In this document: positions 34,896 to 46,300 of the stretch, piece after piece
Layout: each line of letters opens with the position of its first letter
Numbering within the stretch: position 1 is the stretch's first letter
Assembly: GCA_032622095.1 (NCBI GenBank)
Contig: CP136065.1
Location: forward strand, 244,589,474-244,653,473
Reading direction: 5' to 3'
Origin: Siphonodentalium dalli
Taxonomy: Eukaryota > Mollusca > Scaphopoda > Gadilida > Siphonodentaliidae
Length of the DNA: 64,000 nt
The notes under the pieces: model-generated
Databases searched by the model: none
What the model was told of the DNA's origin: nothing
What the model saw: the letters and a program-made list of their open reading frames with translations, nothing else
Translations under genes and position numbers: made by a program

Positions 34896-35403
34896 TAATA
34901 GCTGCCAGCTGTTTCTGTTGTAATTTTTATTTTTTTAACAGTGAAGGCCTGTGCACTATATGTATACAATGGCTTGTATTGGCAGAATGAACACATAGAC
35001 ATGAATATGTTTGTGGGGAGGGTATGAATTGGATGTATTTGTCAAACATTGAGTTTAGCTGGTCCAAGCTGGAGAAAGCCATAATATATAAATCTGATAA
35101 CCCATAGTAAGCTAGTGATTAGCTGAATATTTGTTCTGGAAATGGAATCTGGTGGCACCTATTTCAGACTCTGTATAGCATACTGAGTCTAAAGCCTTAC
35201 ATAATTAACCATTTACTATCTTAATGGATCTTTTACCCGTAAGACAGGCCAGGTCCCACTTCTCCCCCTTCTGCAGTAAGTCCCTGCTGCGCTTCTATCC
35301 CCACGGTATGTCTTGCGGCATGCCTCGTCCCTGGTCTCTTCGGTAGAAACCCTGTTGATAAGCGATCTACATTGAGATGCCGTTAATTTGCTTAGCAAGT
35401 GTA
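34896..35403. other. No recognised feature
   Basis: Spacer before the zinc-finger-like frame. A 60-codon minus frame at 35216-35398 may be its decayed continuation (LLSKLTASQCRS), but this is weak. Confidence 0.3.
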
Positions 35404-36430
35404 CTAGCGCTCTCCAGTAAACCAGACAGCATTAGAGTTAATATGATTAAGTAGAAACGGTAATCCGGATTGAATAAAACCTTCATGTCGAAACACACTA
35501 CACAAGAATTCGATCAGTCGAAAATAAGCTTGACTAGTAATAGAGCAGTTGTGTGGAACCTCTCCCTGGCAATTTATCTCCTCCACTACCTCTTGGCACA
35601 TATAATCCTTCTGCCATGACCACAAGGTCATCAACCCTGAATTATATACAGGAGCCACCACAGACAAGGTCATATCCTCTATTGGCTCCCACAATTTCCA
35701 CGTGACGTGCACACCCAAAACATGGCTCTTAAACTTCTGCGTTGTTGTGGAACAGCCGTCAATTGGACACGGGTAAACACATTTGCCATCATTACGTCGA
35801 GTAGCTCGTCTGTTTCGGTTGTCCCGAGTAGATTTTTGAACCGGGTTCGACGACACATCAGTAGGTTTCGGGATGGGCGATTCCACTATGAAGTTGAGAT
35901 ATTGCCTGGACTACTCGCTCATACACACCCTTGAAACCCCACGAAGGAATAACCCCGTTATCATTTCCTGAGCACAGAAGCACACCATTCCGGGCCTCAT
36001 ACCTGACATGATAATAACCTGGTCACCCGGCTCAGTTTCAGAGAATTGAATATACTGACGTTTCATCCTTCTCAGTTCGGTGGTGCGAATCTTCTGCCAA
36101 GCTAATTATGATGTGCCGTGTAGAAACTTATCCAATTCCGTTGCCGACGAGAATCTTCTATTCTGAAGGTGTCCTTCACTTTGGTGGGACGGCACCTGGA
36201 GTTCAGTTTGAGCAGCGTTGGTCATTTTCTTAGTGAGGACATATGTTGCCGATGGAATAGGCCTAGCCTTTCACCAAGAAATACAGAGGGTATGGTTAAA
36301 TCGTGCACAATGTCAGTGAGAGGTTTCTACCCGTGATAGTGTGACTGATCTCGGTTTAGTTTTATTTCCAGTTTGATTAAATTCTTCTCGATTACGAGAT
36401 TTAGCCGATTTATCATTCATGTCCACCGAC
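35404..36430 (-). pseudogene. Zinc-finger-like ORF and upstream coding remnants of a retroelement
   Basis: The main minus-strand frame (35886-35404, 160 codons, start MESPIPKPTDVSSN) has a basic stretch (DNRNRRATRRNDGK), then CVYPCPIDGC...HVLGVH, a C-x4-C-x9-H-x4-H arrangement that could bind zinc. The rest has mixed hydrophobic content without a domain I know. Upstream on the same strand, frames at about 36220-35920 read coding-like (SSATELDKFLHGTS, a stop, then IQFSETEPGDQVIIMSGMRP), implying an older longer ORF with stops and frame changes. Its position downstream of integrase remnants suggests a gag-like or accessory ORF of the surrounding Ty3/Gypsy-like relic. The identity is inference; a degenerate host zinc-finger gene is the alternative. 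Confidence 0.5.
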
Positions 36431-36434
36431 AACT

Positions 36435-37015
36435 TTACATGAATATTTGGCCATTGAGAGGGAATAATTCGGCATGGCACAGACAGATCCCCCAGTAACC
36501 AAGCATTCCAATACCACATTTGTGTCTGGACGAATTATTGAGGTTTACGTCCTCAATGATGATGAAGCGGTCGGTATGCACCGACCCAGAAAGACCTTCT
36601 GTCGTCTTATGTGGATGAACATTCACAGATTTTGACGTGTTATTCCTATATATCAGTTTTCCTCCCCGACTGACATGCCTGGTGCTGGTTTCCTGGAAAA
36701 TACCTCTTCCTACTGACCGTTTTTCCACACTGATGCTTTCCCTAGTTTTACCCCCAAACCAGCCCGGAATGGTCAGAACAGCTCGAGATAGAAACTCCAG
36801 GCTTATATGTGATCGAAAGAGTATCATAACCAGATGTCTTTTCTACCACCGATATTGCCGTATCTCCAATTACTCCGACAGGGCCAGAACAGCTCGAGAC
36901 AGGCATATAGGTGTGTGAGTGGTCAGAGAAGTGTTTTCAGATTTCGGTGTTCTGTTTGCAACCGGTATTGCCATATCTCCAACTAATCCGACAGGACCAG
37001 AAGAGCTCGAGATAG
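36435..37015 (-). pseudogene. Tandem coding repeat and unknown domain of the host retroelement
   Basis: On the minus strand two units of about 115 bp (37015-36905 and 36904-36790) encode related peptides around SSSSGPVGLVGDMAIPV and SSCSGPVGVIGDTAISV. They are separated by one frameshift, and a third partial SSCSDHSGLVWG follows. The frame at 36827-36435 then continues with TRHVSRGGKLIYRN and DRFIIIEDVNLNN. A sister unit sits at 40945-40824, on the far side of the LTR element. The domain is unfamiliar. Codon-phase agreement between units is good evidence that the DNA was once coding. Confidence 0.55.
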
Positions 37016-37426
37016 CTCCCAGGTTCTTTTACACTAAGTCGGAACTCTCAGAATATGACATGATATTTATTATACAAGTATTTACAAGTTAACATCAGGC
37101 AGTCAGTCACGGAGAATAACACAATAACATTATCATCTCAGCTATACGTTCGAAGCAAGAGTCTCAATTTTCTAGTCTCGGCTGTAACAAGTATATATGA
37201 GAATCAACGCCCAACCAGCTGTAGCCATACTATTGGTTCACGTGTAGTGGACCAGCCAAGCAGGTTAAGATAATATATTCTTTATGGGACTACTAGCCCG
37301 TGATGAAATAGCATAGACTATTTCATCCTAGGTTAGTTTCCCAAGCACAAAGTATGGATATTTGAGCCAGGGCATTGACTTCCAAATTAACCTTACATAC
37401 GCCATGTAACATTCGAAAGTGTTACA
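37016..37426 (-). repeat. 3' LTR
   Basis: Starts TGTAACACTTTCGAATG on the minus strand. It retains about 170 bp that the other LTR has lost. Its distal end stops at GAACCTGGGAG, about 8 bp short of the ACA terminus seen in the partner. Confidence 0.75.
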
Positions 37427-37670
37427 TAACTCTTATCACCTTTTTCAAGATTTTTGTCCTAAGACAAAAAACTTGATGATTCCGTGATAGAGATCAAACT
37501 ATCCAATTTGGAATATGGATAGCTCTGTAAAGAACACACACGTTCCTAATACAGGAATGTCATACTCCGAAAGTTCGTTAATCGAGTGAAATCGTTGATA
37601 AGAGGGAATTGTTCCGAAACAGAGTAATGTCATAATCCTTGAATAAGCTTTGGTTCTGTTTCCTTTTGTC

Positions 37671-37889
37671 TTTCCGTATAGTTGGTACTGATCCAGCGGA
37701 GGGGTAATAAGGGTGAGATCCCCCTATTCCCGTGCATCCTGTATTTCCGTATAGTTGGTCCTGATCCAGCGGAGGGGTAATAAGGGTGATATCCCGACTA
37801 TTCCCATGCGTCCTGTCTTTCCGTGGAGTTGGTCCTGATCCAACGGAGGGGTAATAAGGGTGAGATCCCGCCTATTCCCGTGGGTCTTC
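37671..37889. repeat. 73-bp tandem repeat, three units, inside the LTR element
   Basis: Unit starts at 37671, 37744 and 37818 with TTTCCGTATAGTTGGTCCTG then ATCCAGCGGAGGGGTAATAA. Units are about 90% alike. Confidence 0.93.
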
Positions 37890-37906
37890 GCTTTATCCTA
37901 AATAAA

Positions 37907-38150
37907 CGCCTTGTTTCGGTACGAAAGTTGGTTAAATTTCAACTTGACCTTGAATTCGGGCGTAAATTTTCGTAAAGGATCAATTTTGGTTAATATGTCT
38001 AGGGGATGACTCTCCATCATAGCTTTTTCGCCTTGTTTCGATACGAAAGTTGGATTAAATTTCAACTTGATCCTGAATTCGGGCGTAAATTGGTTAAGGA
38101 TCAATATAGTACTGTCCAGTGTATAGGACTCCATACGTTGTGTAAGAACT
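37907..38150. repeat. 122-bp tandem duplication inside the LTR element
   Basis: CGCCTTGTTTCGGTACGAAA and AATTTCAACTTGA...GAATTCGGGCGTAAATT recur 122 bp later. Both contain GGATCAAT and GACTC.CAT, so the unit is a real duplication. Confidence 0.9.
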
Positions 38151-40580
38151 GGAATTAATTAAGTCTGGTTAATGTCATCAGCGTGTAAAATCACGCTTAT
38201 ACGTGTAGAACATGTTTCATCCTTGAAATGATCATCTAACCGACTAAACATTTTAGTTGGGCTTAAAGGCCTATATATACCAGCATATACAAATGTTCTA
38301 TAACAGAAAACCTTACAATAATTGGCATCGACATGTCCAACCTCGTTGTTCGTTTCAAATCACTATCCCAATTAACCTGGAAAGCCAAATTACATATCTC
38401 TATATATATCAGCATTTACAAATGCTCTGTACCCTAAATTTTCTTCAACGGAATTAAATGTACAACTCTGAGACAATTTGCTTGGCTTATTTATTTTTTA
38501 ATGCTCGATGTGACACAGAACTGATGGTGTAATATTGATAACCAGGTTCAAGCATTCACGTCCATTTTAACACCACTATTGAGACAGACTCCACAACACC
38601 AATTTATCGAAACGGTCACTGGTGGCAATGAATTGTTTTTTTTTGGTCATACATGCACACAGCGTTAAGTTGCTTACATTCTCGATGACGACTTAATTAA
38701 TTTAGCACGCATGAATAATCTACAAAAGCCAACTCCAGGTGTATCGGCCCTTCCTGTGCAATAGATATGTATTGTCCCTTTTGGAGAGATTGGCCAGATT
38801 TTAATAGTGGATACCCTGGGGCAATGTTTGATTTATATCAAAATATTCACCGGACAGCTGTGGTGTGTTTTGGCTAAACGAGTGTGTCAATGCATGTATT
38901 CAGTAATTGCTTCTCATTGTCATCTGAGTTTCGATGGGGTATGCGGCCTGTGATCTCGTGAATTTTCTATCTGGACGCAATGTTTCGTCTATGCTTATGT
39001 TCTGGAATATTACACTGTCGTTAATGGCTAAGGTTATCAAAGTATATTTATCCAATAATATCATCAATGAAATTAACATGATTAATTTTGGATCCATTTA
39101 ATTTCTTCTATGGAACGTTTCTTAAGGTAAGTTCATTTTTTCTTCTTCTATTCTATTCTGGGTATTCTGTGTCGTCAACATACAGTTTAGACATACTGGT
39201 GGTATGTCAGCCTGGTTATCACTGACAGACACTCTTAGAATCCCGTAACAGATTTAATTATGGCACAATCAATTTTCTATCCATTCTTTTCTTGTGTGGT
39301 CAAACCATGATTGATTATTCAGTTACATGCCTTACATTCTGACTTGTCAACTGTGATCAACTTTGGTTTGTTCGAAACCTGAAGACATTAAAACCCTTCT
39401 GATTACTTGTATAATGCATACCTACAATGACGATACCTGTAAATCGATCTATATATTTTGTTTAATCTAAATTTTAACCTAATTCAGGCATGTCATAATA
39501 AAAAATACCACTAACCATCCGTGTCGATATTCTTGCAAAACATTTGAACCATTTTGCTAATCTCAACATTCCTAAACATTGGTTTCGAATATTTCAAACT
39601 TCAAGTGTCTACATCTGGACTATAATTTATTTATTTTTAAGTTTCTCGAATCACTTCAACTAATTTCTTTCTAAAACATATATTTATCTGGGCGCAACTA
39701 GTCTCTTCACAAACTGTCATAAATAATTAATGTTTTCCAATAGATCATCCGAGCACAGTAAAACTAAACTTAATTCACCAACAGAACAATTTAAAAACAA
39801 TTCCAGTCATAATTCATTCAAAACCAGAACTCACTAAAATCATACTGATTAACTTGAAAACATCCTAAAATCAGCAGTAAATTTTACATACCGATATAAC
39901 CTGCATAATGGTGAAAGAATTTAGTACATGCTCAACCAGAATTTCCAAGAACATTTTTGTTCAGTGATTTACATTATTCACAAATAATTTATTTAAACTT
40001 CAAACAGGTTTACCAAAAGTGTGTTAATACTATATGTAAATGCCGTCCACTTGCTCAGAACAACTACAAAGACAACAAAAGATCTATTTCAAAACAAAAA
40101 CTTATGTGTCCTAACCAAAACTACATTTGTTTTTTGGCAACTTCCTACAATATATACCATAATAGGTTTCAATAAGCACTGTCTAAATTACCTAACCATA
40201 ACTTGTGCCAAATTTCTTTATCTGGAAATTTTCAACTGACAAAACAAGCAGACAGACAAACTAACTGTGTATTCACTACATTTGTATATATATATGCATC
40301 ATTTAATAATTCATTGGGATATCTTCACTTGTAGATTGTAGCATCAATCATATCCAATTTATAGGATACCATATAGCGATGCACACACATTTTATTCCAG
40401 TGATTATTTCATATAGCTCATAATATTTTTCAAATTGACAATATTTAAACCAACGATAAATCGACCTATGAATGGTTGGCTAAATCACCTTTTTTTCTTC
40501 CTTCCTTCTCCGTGACCACCTGCGCGTCCATGTTCCATAATTCCAAGAAGCATCCTGTTTAATCGGCACCACCGCGGAGA
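38151..40580. other. Interior of the LTR element, non-coding
   Basis: AT-rich with only short open frames and no gag, protease, RT or integrase motifs. It may include later insertions that cannot be delimited here. Confidence 0.45.
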
Positions 40581-40823
40581 TGTTACAATCCCCAGGTTCA
40601 TTTACACTAAGTCGGAACTCTCAGAACATGACATGATATTTATTATACAAGTATTTACAAGTTAACACCAGGCAGGCAGTCACGGAGAATAACAGAATAA
40701 CAAAATAGCATAGACTATTTCATCCTCGGTTAGTTTCCAATGCGTAAAGTATGGATATTTGAGGCAGGGCATTGACTTCCAAATTAACCTTACTTACGCC
40801 GTGTTACATTCGAAAGTGTTACA
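40581..40823 (-). repeat. 5' LTR with internal deletion
   Basis: Ends with TGT...ACA on either strand. Compared with the other LTR it lacks about 170 bp between ATAACA and AAATAGCATAGAC. The minus strand continues into a TGG-starting primer-site-like segment about ten bases past the LTR. Confidence 0.75.
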
Positions 40824-41220
40824 ATAGGGCGAATAGGCCATACAGGTATTGGTGTAATTGCAAGAGTGAGTTGAGATTCAGGCGCCCTATCTCCAACTAA
40901 TCCGGGAGAGCCAAACAGCTTGAGACATGACCCCCGGATCCCAGAATGGATGTTGTAACTGTAGCACCATGTTCTGGTGACTCAGTTTGATCATACCGGA
41001 TGGCTACCATTTTCCCAGTGGTGTTGAATCTGTGCTTTTTGACAGGAAGTGTTGATCTTATATTACCACTTTTATTCGTGGAAGATTTTTTGTTCAGGAT
41101 TTGCAGTACTCTCCCAAATGTTGTTCTATGAAAGCCTTGTCCATGTGGTAATTGGCATGGCCATACGCTTCTTTAGCCACATAGTCTAGGCAAATATGGA
41201 CATAGGTGTCGCATGGAGAG
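40824..41220 (-). pseudogene. Unknown coding remnant downstream of integrase
   Basis: Two adjoining minus-strand frames read as protein. About 41217-41100 gives CDTYVHICLDYVAKEAYGHA then NYHMDKAFIEQHLGEYCKS. About 41118-40895 gives GRVLQILNKKSSTNKSGNIR, LPVKKHRFNTTGKMVAIRYD and GATVTTSILGSGGHVSSC, ending in the same SSC module as the tandem unit at 36.8-37.0 kb. I do not recognise the domain. The frames differ by one base shift. The module match shows that this DNA and 36.4-37.0 kb were contiguous before the LTR element inserted. Confidence 0.5.
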
Positions 41221-41686
41221 GGAATTTATGTGACCTACATTTTTGGTTAGCACGAACACTTAACTTTCGGAATCCGTATGTTGGCTTTGTCAGATAGGGG
41301 GACTTTTTTCGCACCGCGTGGTTTTATTAAGGCACCTGTTGATCAAATCGGTCATTTTTTAAATAAAGCCGACATATTTGACAGATTATATTCACACCTT
41401 TTGAGAAGAGATATTCGTCCGATTTTTATACACGTGAATGGGGCGATAACCAGAGTAAGATAATACATGTAACAATTGAATCTCGGAATGAAAGTCATGG
41501 CGTCATGTGACGTCAAGTAATTTTTAGGGTGAGAAGAATATGATGATTCACGCAAAGCGTTGTATTTCGTTCTTATAAAATCAGAAGTAAGATGGTTATA
41601 CCCAATTGTTGTATACGATGGGAAACTACTGCCAATTAGCTACGTTCTAATATATCACTTACCGCTGTTGGTCGGATTATTTTTTA

Positions 41687-42617
41687 TCACTTCTTGAAGT
41701 GGTGTTTAGGTATACGTATGTTAAAGTTACCTTTCATCACCTTTTGAGCAGATTGTAAATTCTCTCTCGCTACCTCATGTGTGCTTAGAATGGCCTCCTC
41801 CAGATCCAACACAAACTGTGGAATATTCTCGTGGGCTGGCGTACCATTTGAGGGAACAATGAGATATGCTGGTTTATTCACCTCGCGTCCCAACATTGAA
41901 GTATTTGCCGTGAAACCTGTTCGCATATTCACAGCAGATCTTAGTGCCCCAGCTAATTAGGGTAAAAACACATTCCACGATTTTTGTTTCGTTGCTGTGA
42001 AGAAACGCAAGGCGTCCATGAGGGGCCGGTTATACCTCTCAACTTGCCCGTTTCCGGATGGCCGATATGGTGTACAACGAGACTTGTGAATATTAAGATC
42101 TTTAAATGAAGCCGCAAAATGGTTACTTTCTAAATTTCTGCCTTGGTCGGTGAACAGGAAACCAAACCTTGAGAACAATTAATTAACTGCTGCTAAGGCA
42201 GTATCTTCTGCAGTTTGGGATGGCATGGAGATACACTCTACTCATTTAGAAAACTGGTCCACCATCATGAGAATGTACTACCCGTGTCTGTTTTAGGCAG
42301 AGGACCCAAAAATTCACGGCGGACCCTTTCCATGGGGTATCCCACCTGATAAAATTGTAAGGGAGCTTTAGTGTGTCTATTCAATTTCTTATTCAATTGC
42401 ATGCCTCACATACTGCCACACAACCAGCCACATCTGTAGTCAGACCACACCAGTAAGAAGATTTCTGAACCCTTTGCTTTGTCTGTGCAATACCCTGGTG
42501 ACTGTACATGGGAATATCACGGCACAACATGAGGACCTCCCTTTTCAATTTCCCAGGAACCACCACCACTTCTAGCCCAGATTTCCTCACCTTATATAAC
42601 AAGTTATCTTTGAGCAT
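41687..42617 (-). pseudogene. Ty3/Gypsy-type integrase, broken
   Basis: Integrase inserts retroelement cDNA into the host genome. In order on the minus strand: an HHCC-type zinc-binding domain (SHQGIAQTKQRVQKSSYWCG ending CEACN, 42510-42393); a core with degraded first acidic motif (around GPLPKTDTG, with stops, 42390-42180); then FTDQGRNLESNHFAASF and TPYRPSGNGQVERYNRPL, the second D and the E of the DDE triad (42178-41957); and a C-terminal segment GFTANTSMLGREVNKPAYLI (41932-41687). Stops and at least one frameshift separate the pieces. Protease and RT are missing upstream, where a dispersed repeat begins at about 42650. The sequence describes an old, inactive copy. Confidence 0.9.
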
Positions 42618-42729
42618 ACAAGTTTCCTTATTTAGCCAAAAATAATTATAAGCAGGGCCAGCCGGAACCCCGGAATAGCCAATTCAATACATCAACCACA
42701 ACTTTAAGCGATTGCAGGACACGCTGGGG

Positions 42730-43150
42730 TAATATCTACCATTTTCCAATTTTTGGCGGCCATTTTTTCATCCATTTTGAGCCAAAATAAAACTTTTCGT
42801 TTTGATTTGGAATATTCATAGGCAATGACGTGCCTCACTTAGATTACAAAGATCTGTTAATTTCTTGGTGAAATATGACTAGAATCCCAATTGTGATTTT
42901 GTTTGTGGAAATTTGTACCGTGTTCTGTAAAATTGAATTTTTGAGAGATCAGAAGGGGCTATGATCCCAATAATTGTACGTTTCATTGCTACGGTGATCG
43001 GTTAATATAAAATATACAAAATAAAGTCACATTTCTCAACCAGTTCTAAACAGCATAAACTTATCTAGAAGATAATAGCGAAAAAACGTCATATTTTCAA
43101 ATTCCGGCGGCCATTTTGGCTGGGGAGTTTCAATTGTTACCTATACAAGT
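42730..43150 (-). repeat. Dispersed repeat, copy 2 (inverted partner of 40-470)
   Basis: The reverse complement aligns with 40-470, including CTAGTCATATTTCACCAAGA, GTAATCTAAGTGAGGCA and ATGAATATTCCAA. It abuts the integrase relic on one side and anonymous DNA on the other. Confidence 0.8.
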
Positions 43151-43284
43151 GGCATTATGACTTAGTTTCACGAAAATATATACATTTGTATACACTATAC
43201 AAGATTTTCCTATGTTGCTATTATGCCGGGTAGTTCTATATGCCTTGCATATTATCATATTACATTTTAGGGCTTACATGTACA

Positions 43285-43364
43285 GTGAGACCCTGTTAAA
43301 TCGTATCGCAGTGTTTACAGCGAATATGAGTCTGACATGCTAACCACTGGACCACGGAGCTCCA
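43285..43364 (-). pseudogene. tRNA-Met-like relic or SINE head
   Basis: The minus strand reads CTCCGTGGTCCAGTGGTTAG then CATGTCAGACTCATATTCG. The A-box TGGTCCAGTGG matches the pol III consensus, and a CAT anticodon sits in an ACTCATA loop at the right distance. The 3' half is decayed: the B-box position has only GATACGATTT. Type-2 promoters and tRNA heads of this kind are used by SINEs. No body or tail was delimited. Confidence 0.5.
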
Positions 43365-46300
43365 CCTTTGGCTACATAACAGCATAGAACTTCGCGAAAT
43401 ACTAAAGACTACAAAATAAACACAATTATGAGCAAACCGTCGCTTGGAGACAATACAGGTGCGTGATAGGACACATGGTGTGTGATACATATATGACCAG
43501 CCAAATATATGAATGGGTTGAATGTATTACTGTATTAAGTCTATTTAGCTAGTTGAGTTGTCCTACATGTAGACCGGTATTTTGCTCCCACAGCCATCAC
43601 AGTTATGGATTTCTTCGAAATACTACAATGCATATGGAGTGTTTTTATTATAATTTTGACCTTCAAATCAACAAATTCAACTGGATAACACTTTTAGGAA
43701 CCACGGGGCTCTGCTCTCTGCTCTCTACAGACATACAATGTACATTTGAACAAGGCTCGATTTAACGGGATTCGAATCCCAACAATTTCCAAATTTATGC
43801 TAACCAACTTACAATGACAAAACATGAATTGGTAGGGGATGCTATACAACATATACCCAGTGCTGCATAATGTTCTACAAATTAAAAATAATAGGTCTAC
43901 ATCTGCATCTGAATGTAAATTTTTCCATCAACTTCTGGATGACCACTTGTCTAATTAGGGAATATATTCTGCAGCTGACTTTAAAACAAATGCGCTGATA
44001 TGTTCAGTTATAATCAGATAACAAAATGTTCAAAAATAAATGTATCTGGTCGGTGTGATATACTTTAAATATGGCTGTCAAAGTCTCAATCCTACCACAT
44101 ACAGTATATTTAATGTTGTACCATCGCAGCTCCCGTCATGAAAGGGTTAAGTGTGTAGTATTATGACTGCTGTATGTATATTCCTCATTATTTTTAAACA
44201 GATCGGAACCAGTTAGAAATTACGAACCTAATGTAATAGCCCAGAGATGGTGAGGGTTGGAATGTCTCGAACTGAATTTAATTCCAGTCTAATAGTTTGA
44301 CTCAAAGTAGAACAATATACATATATAGTTGATTCTTGATCTGAAAACAAAATATTTTACCCTATACATTGATTCGAAAGTAGCCCGGCGGTCCAGTCGA
44401 AACAATGCTCAGTGCACAATACCAGCATAGGCCATATAGCGCTGACGAAGGTGGTCCTAACACCGATGGGCGTTGATTCGCCGATCCCAGCTCGCGACCA
44501 AGTAGTTTTGCGAGACCAGATCCAGACTTGGAACACCGATATTATTAGGGCGGTCTAAACCAGAGACCAGAAATCTGCCGACTAAGTTGATGCATTGCAT
44601 ATAAGAGTATGATATGTCTGTCCGTCTGCTGTCCGTATTTTTCTCCCAGCCTCTGATCCGATTTCAACCAATTTGTGGTACCCTTGCGATGGTTATAACA
44701 GCGTCAGTTTTTTTTTAAATTTTATAAACACAATTAAATAGAAAAATACAATACGATTTCAGAAACAGATGTACGCGCTTTACATATGTGATTTCAGTGT
44801 GGCCCACGCCATCCAACATAATAACGGGTATAAGTCCATTATGGTATTTTATCAGAACCAAATAAGTCCAATATCAACCAATGTCAATATTTTGTTCAAT
44901 AATGAACCTATTTGTCAGATGATTTATTGAAGTAGCATACTAATATGAGCAAGCCACTCCGACGTTGAATGGAGGTTCCCAAAGGGAGCCTATATCCAGG
45001 GACGTTCTAACTGAGGGTGTGGGTGAGACCATACAATTTCCATATATATAGGATTTGGTCTAATACAATTTCCAACTATATAGGATTTGGTTTTGAGTAA
45101 TGCAAAATTCCAAAATTGGCTTAATGGATTAATAATGTGGGTTTCTACTTTGGACTGTGTAAATAAAGACGTTAGAAACAAGAATGACAAAGCATTGATC
45201 CATATGTTAGTATTGAGTACATGCAGTACGTGTGTACATTATACATGGTATTAATAGCATATGGCTGAGGAACGAATACGAGTTACATGTATTCAAATTC
45301 CAATGAGTCACAAGTTATAATTCAAACAAAGGTAACTATTATGCGTGCTGTATTATTTTTATATCGTTAAAGCTATCCTCAGAAAGTTATGGAGGTTTGA
45401 CATTACAACAAGTTAACAATATATTGATTGAAATGCAGCACACGATTTGAGCAACTCAAATGTATAACATAGAATCTGTTTCGGAATTCGGAGTCGGAAA
45501 AAACAATTTGTACAATTCAGTAATTGGAATATCGGAGTCGGAAAATCGCGAACTCTGATTGAAACGCTTCGATCATTCGATTTACTTGTTACTTTTAATT
45601 TCCATTTATTGGAATTTGAGTCATGAAATTTCCAATTATTGAACATTATGGTCCTCATTGGGGGTGAGATCCTGTCGGTAGGTGCCTGTCTGTATCAGCC
45701 AGTAAGATAGTAATCCGACTATTTCCTAGTGTGGTGTGCTAGCAATTGCTCTCGAATTCGTTTAGTAATCAGATAATGCTGCCTATACTAAATAAGACAG
45801 TCTCACTGGAATACACCATCCCTGGGTTTTACCAAAATTGGTAAACATTTTAAAATGTCGTTCAAGAGCCTCAAGTGTTGATTAATATACAGACAGATCT
45901 GCCAATTAAAAAAATAAATTGTAAATATATCCATAGAATATAGTAAGTCAATTTCCACACTTTTATTAAATACACGGTTGATATGCAAATACGAGAATTG
46001 CCTATGCAAGGAGAAAGCTAAGAACACGTATGTGATGCAAATGTATCAATAGCTTCAAGTTGAAATGTTTAACAGCATTGCGTTCTATTTGGCATTATAA
46101 GTGTGGCCACACGTCTTCTCAGTAAGCCACTCAATAATGTAGAAAGTGTTTTCGAAACGTCAGTGTTTTATCGATTTAACACCCGTGAAGGTATTTAATA
46201 AAGTCCACAATAGGGGTACCTACTGACCGGAATTTCATGCGGTTGAACTGTGTTAATAGTTTGATTCCATCGATTATTTTTGATGGTTCATCCTTATAAA

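Larger units (their letters stand above)
37016..40823 (-). mobile_element. Non-autonomous LTR retrotransposon (3.8 kb) nested in a Ty3/Gypsy-like relic
   Basis: Direct repeats at 37016-37426 and 40581-40823 share long near-identical stretches (CACTAAGTCGGAACTCTCAG, TTATTATACAAGTATTTACA, GGGCATTGACTTCCAAATTA, CATTCGAAAGTGTTACA). Read on the minus strand, the higher copy is the 5' LTR. It is followed by a primer-site-like TGGTGCCGATTAAACAGG, and the 3' LTR is preceded by a purine-rich GAAAAAGGTGATAAGAG. ATAG flanks both outer edges (37012-37015 and 40824-40827), a candidate 4-bp target duplication. The 3.1-kb interior has tandem repeats but no gag or pol, so it would need enzymes from another element. 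Confidence 0.7.

Noticed and set aside
35707-35934. Plus-strand frame rich in serine and arginine
   Set aside because: Antisense shadow of the zinc-finger-like ORF.
43755-43840. Second tRNA gene on the minus strand around GGGATTCGAATCCC
   Set aside because: The B-box is good but no D-arm, anticodon arm or acceptor pairing could be built. The palindrome alone is not a tRNA.
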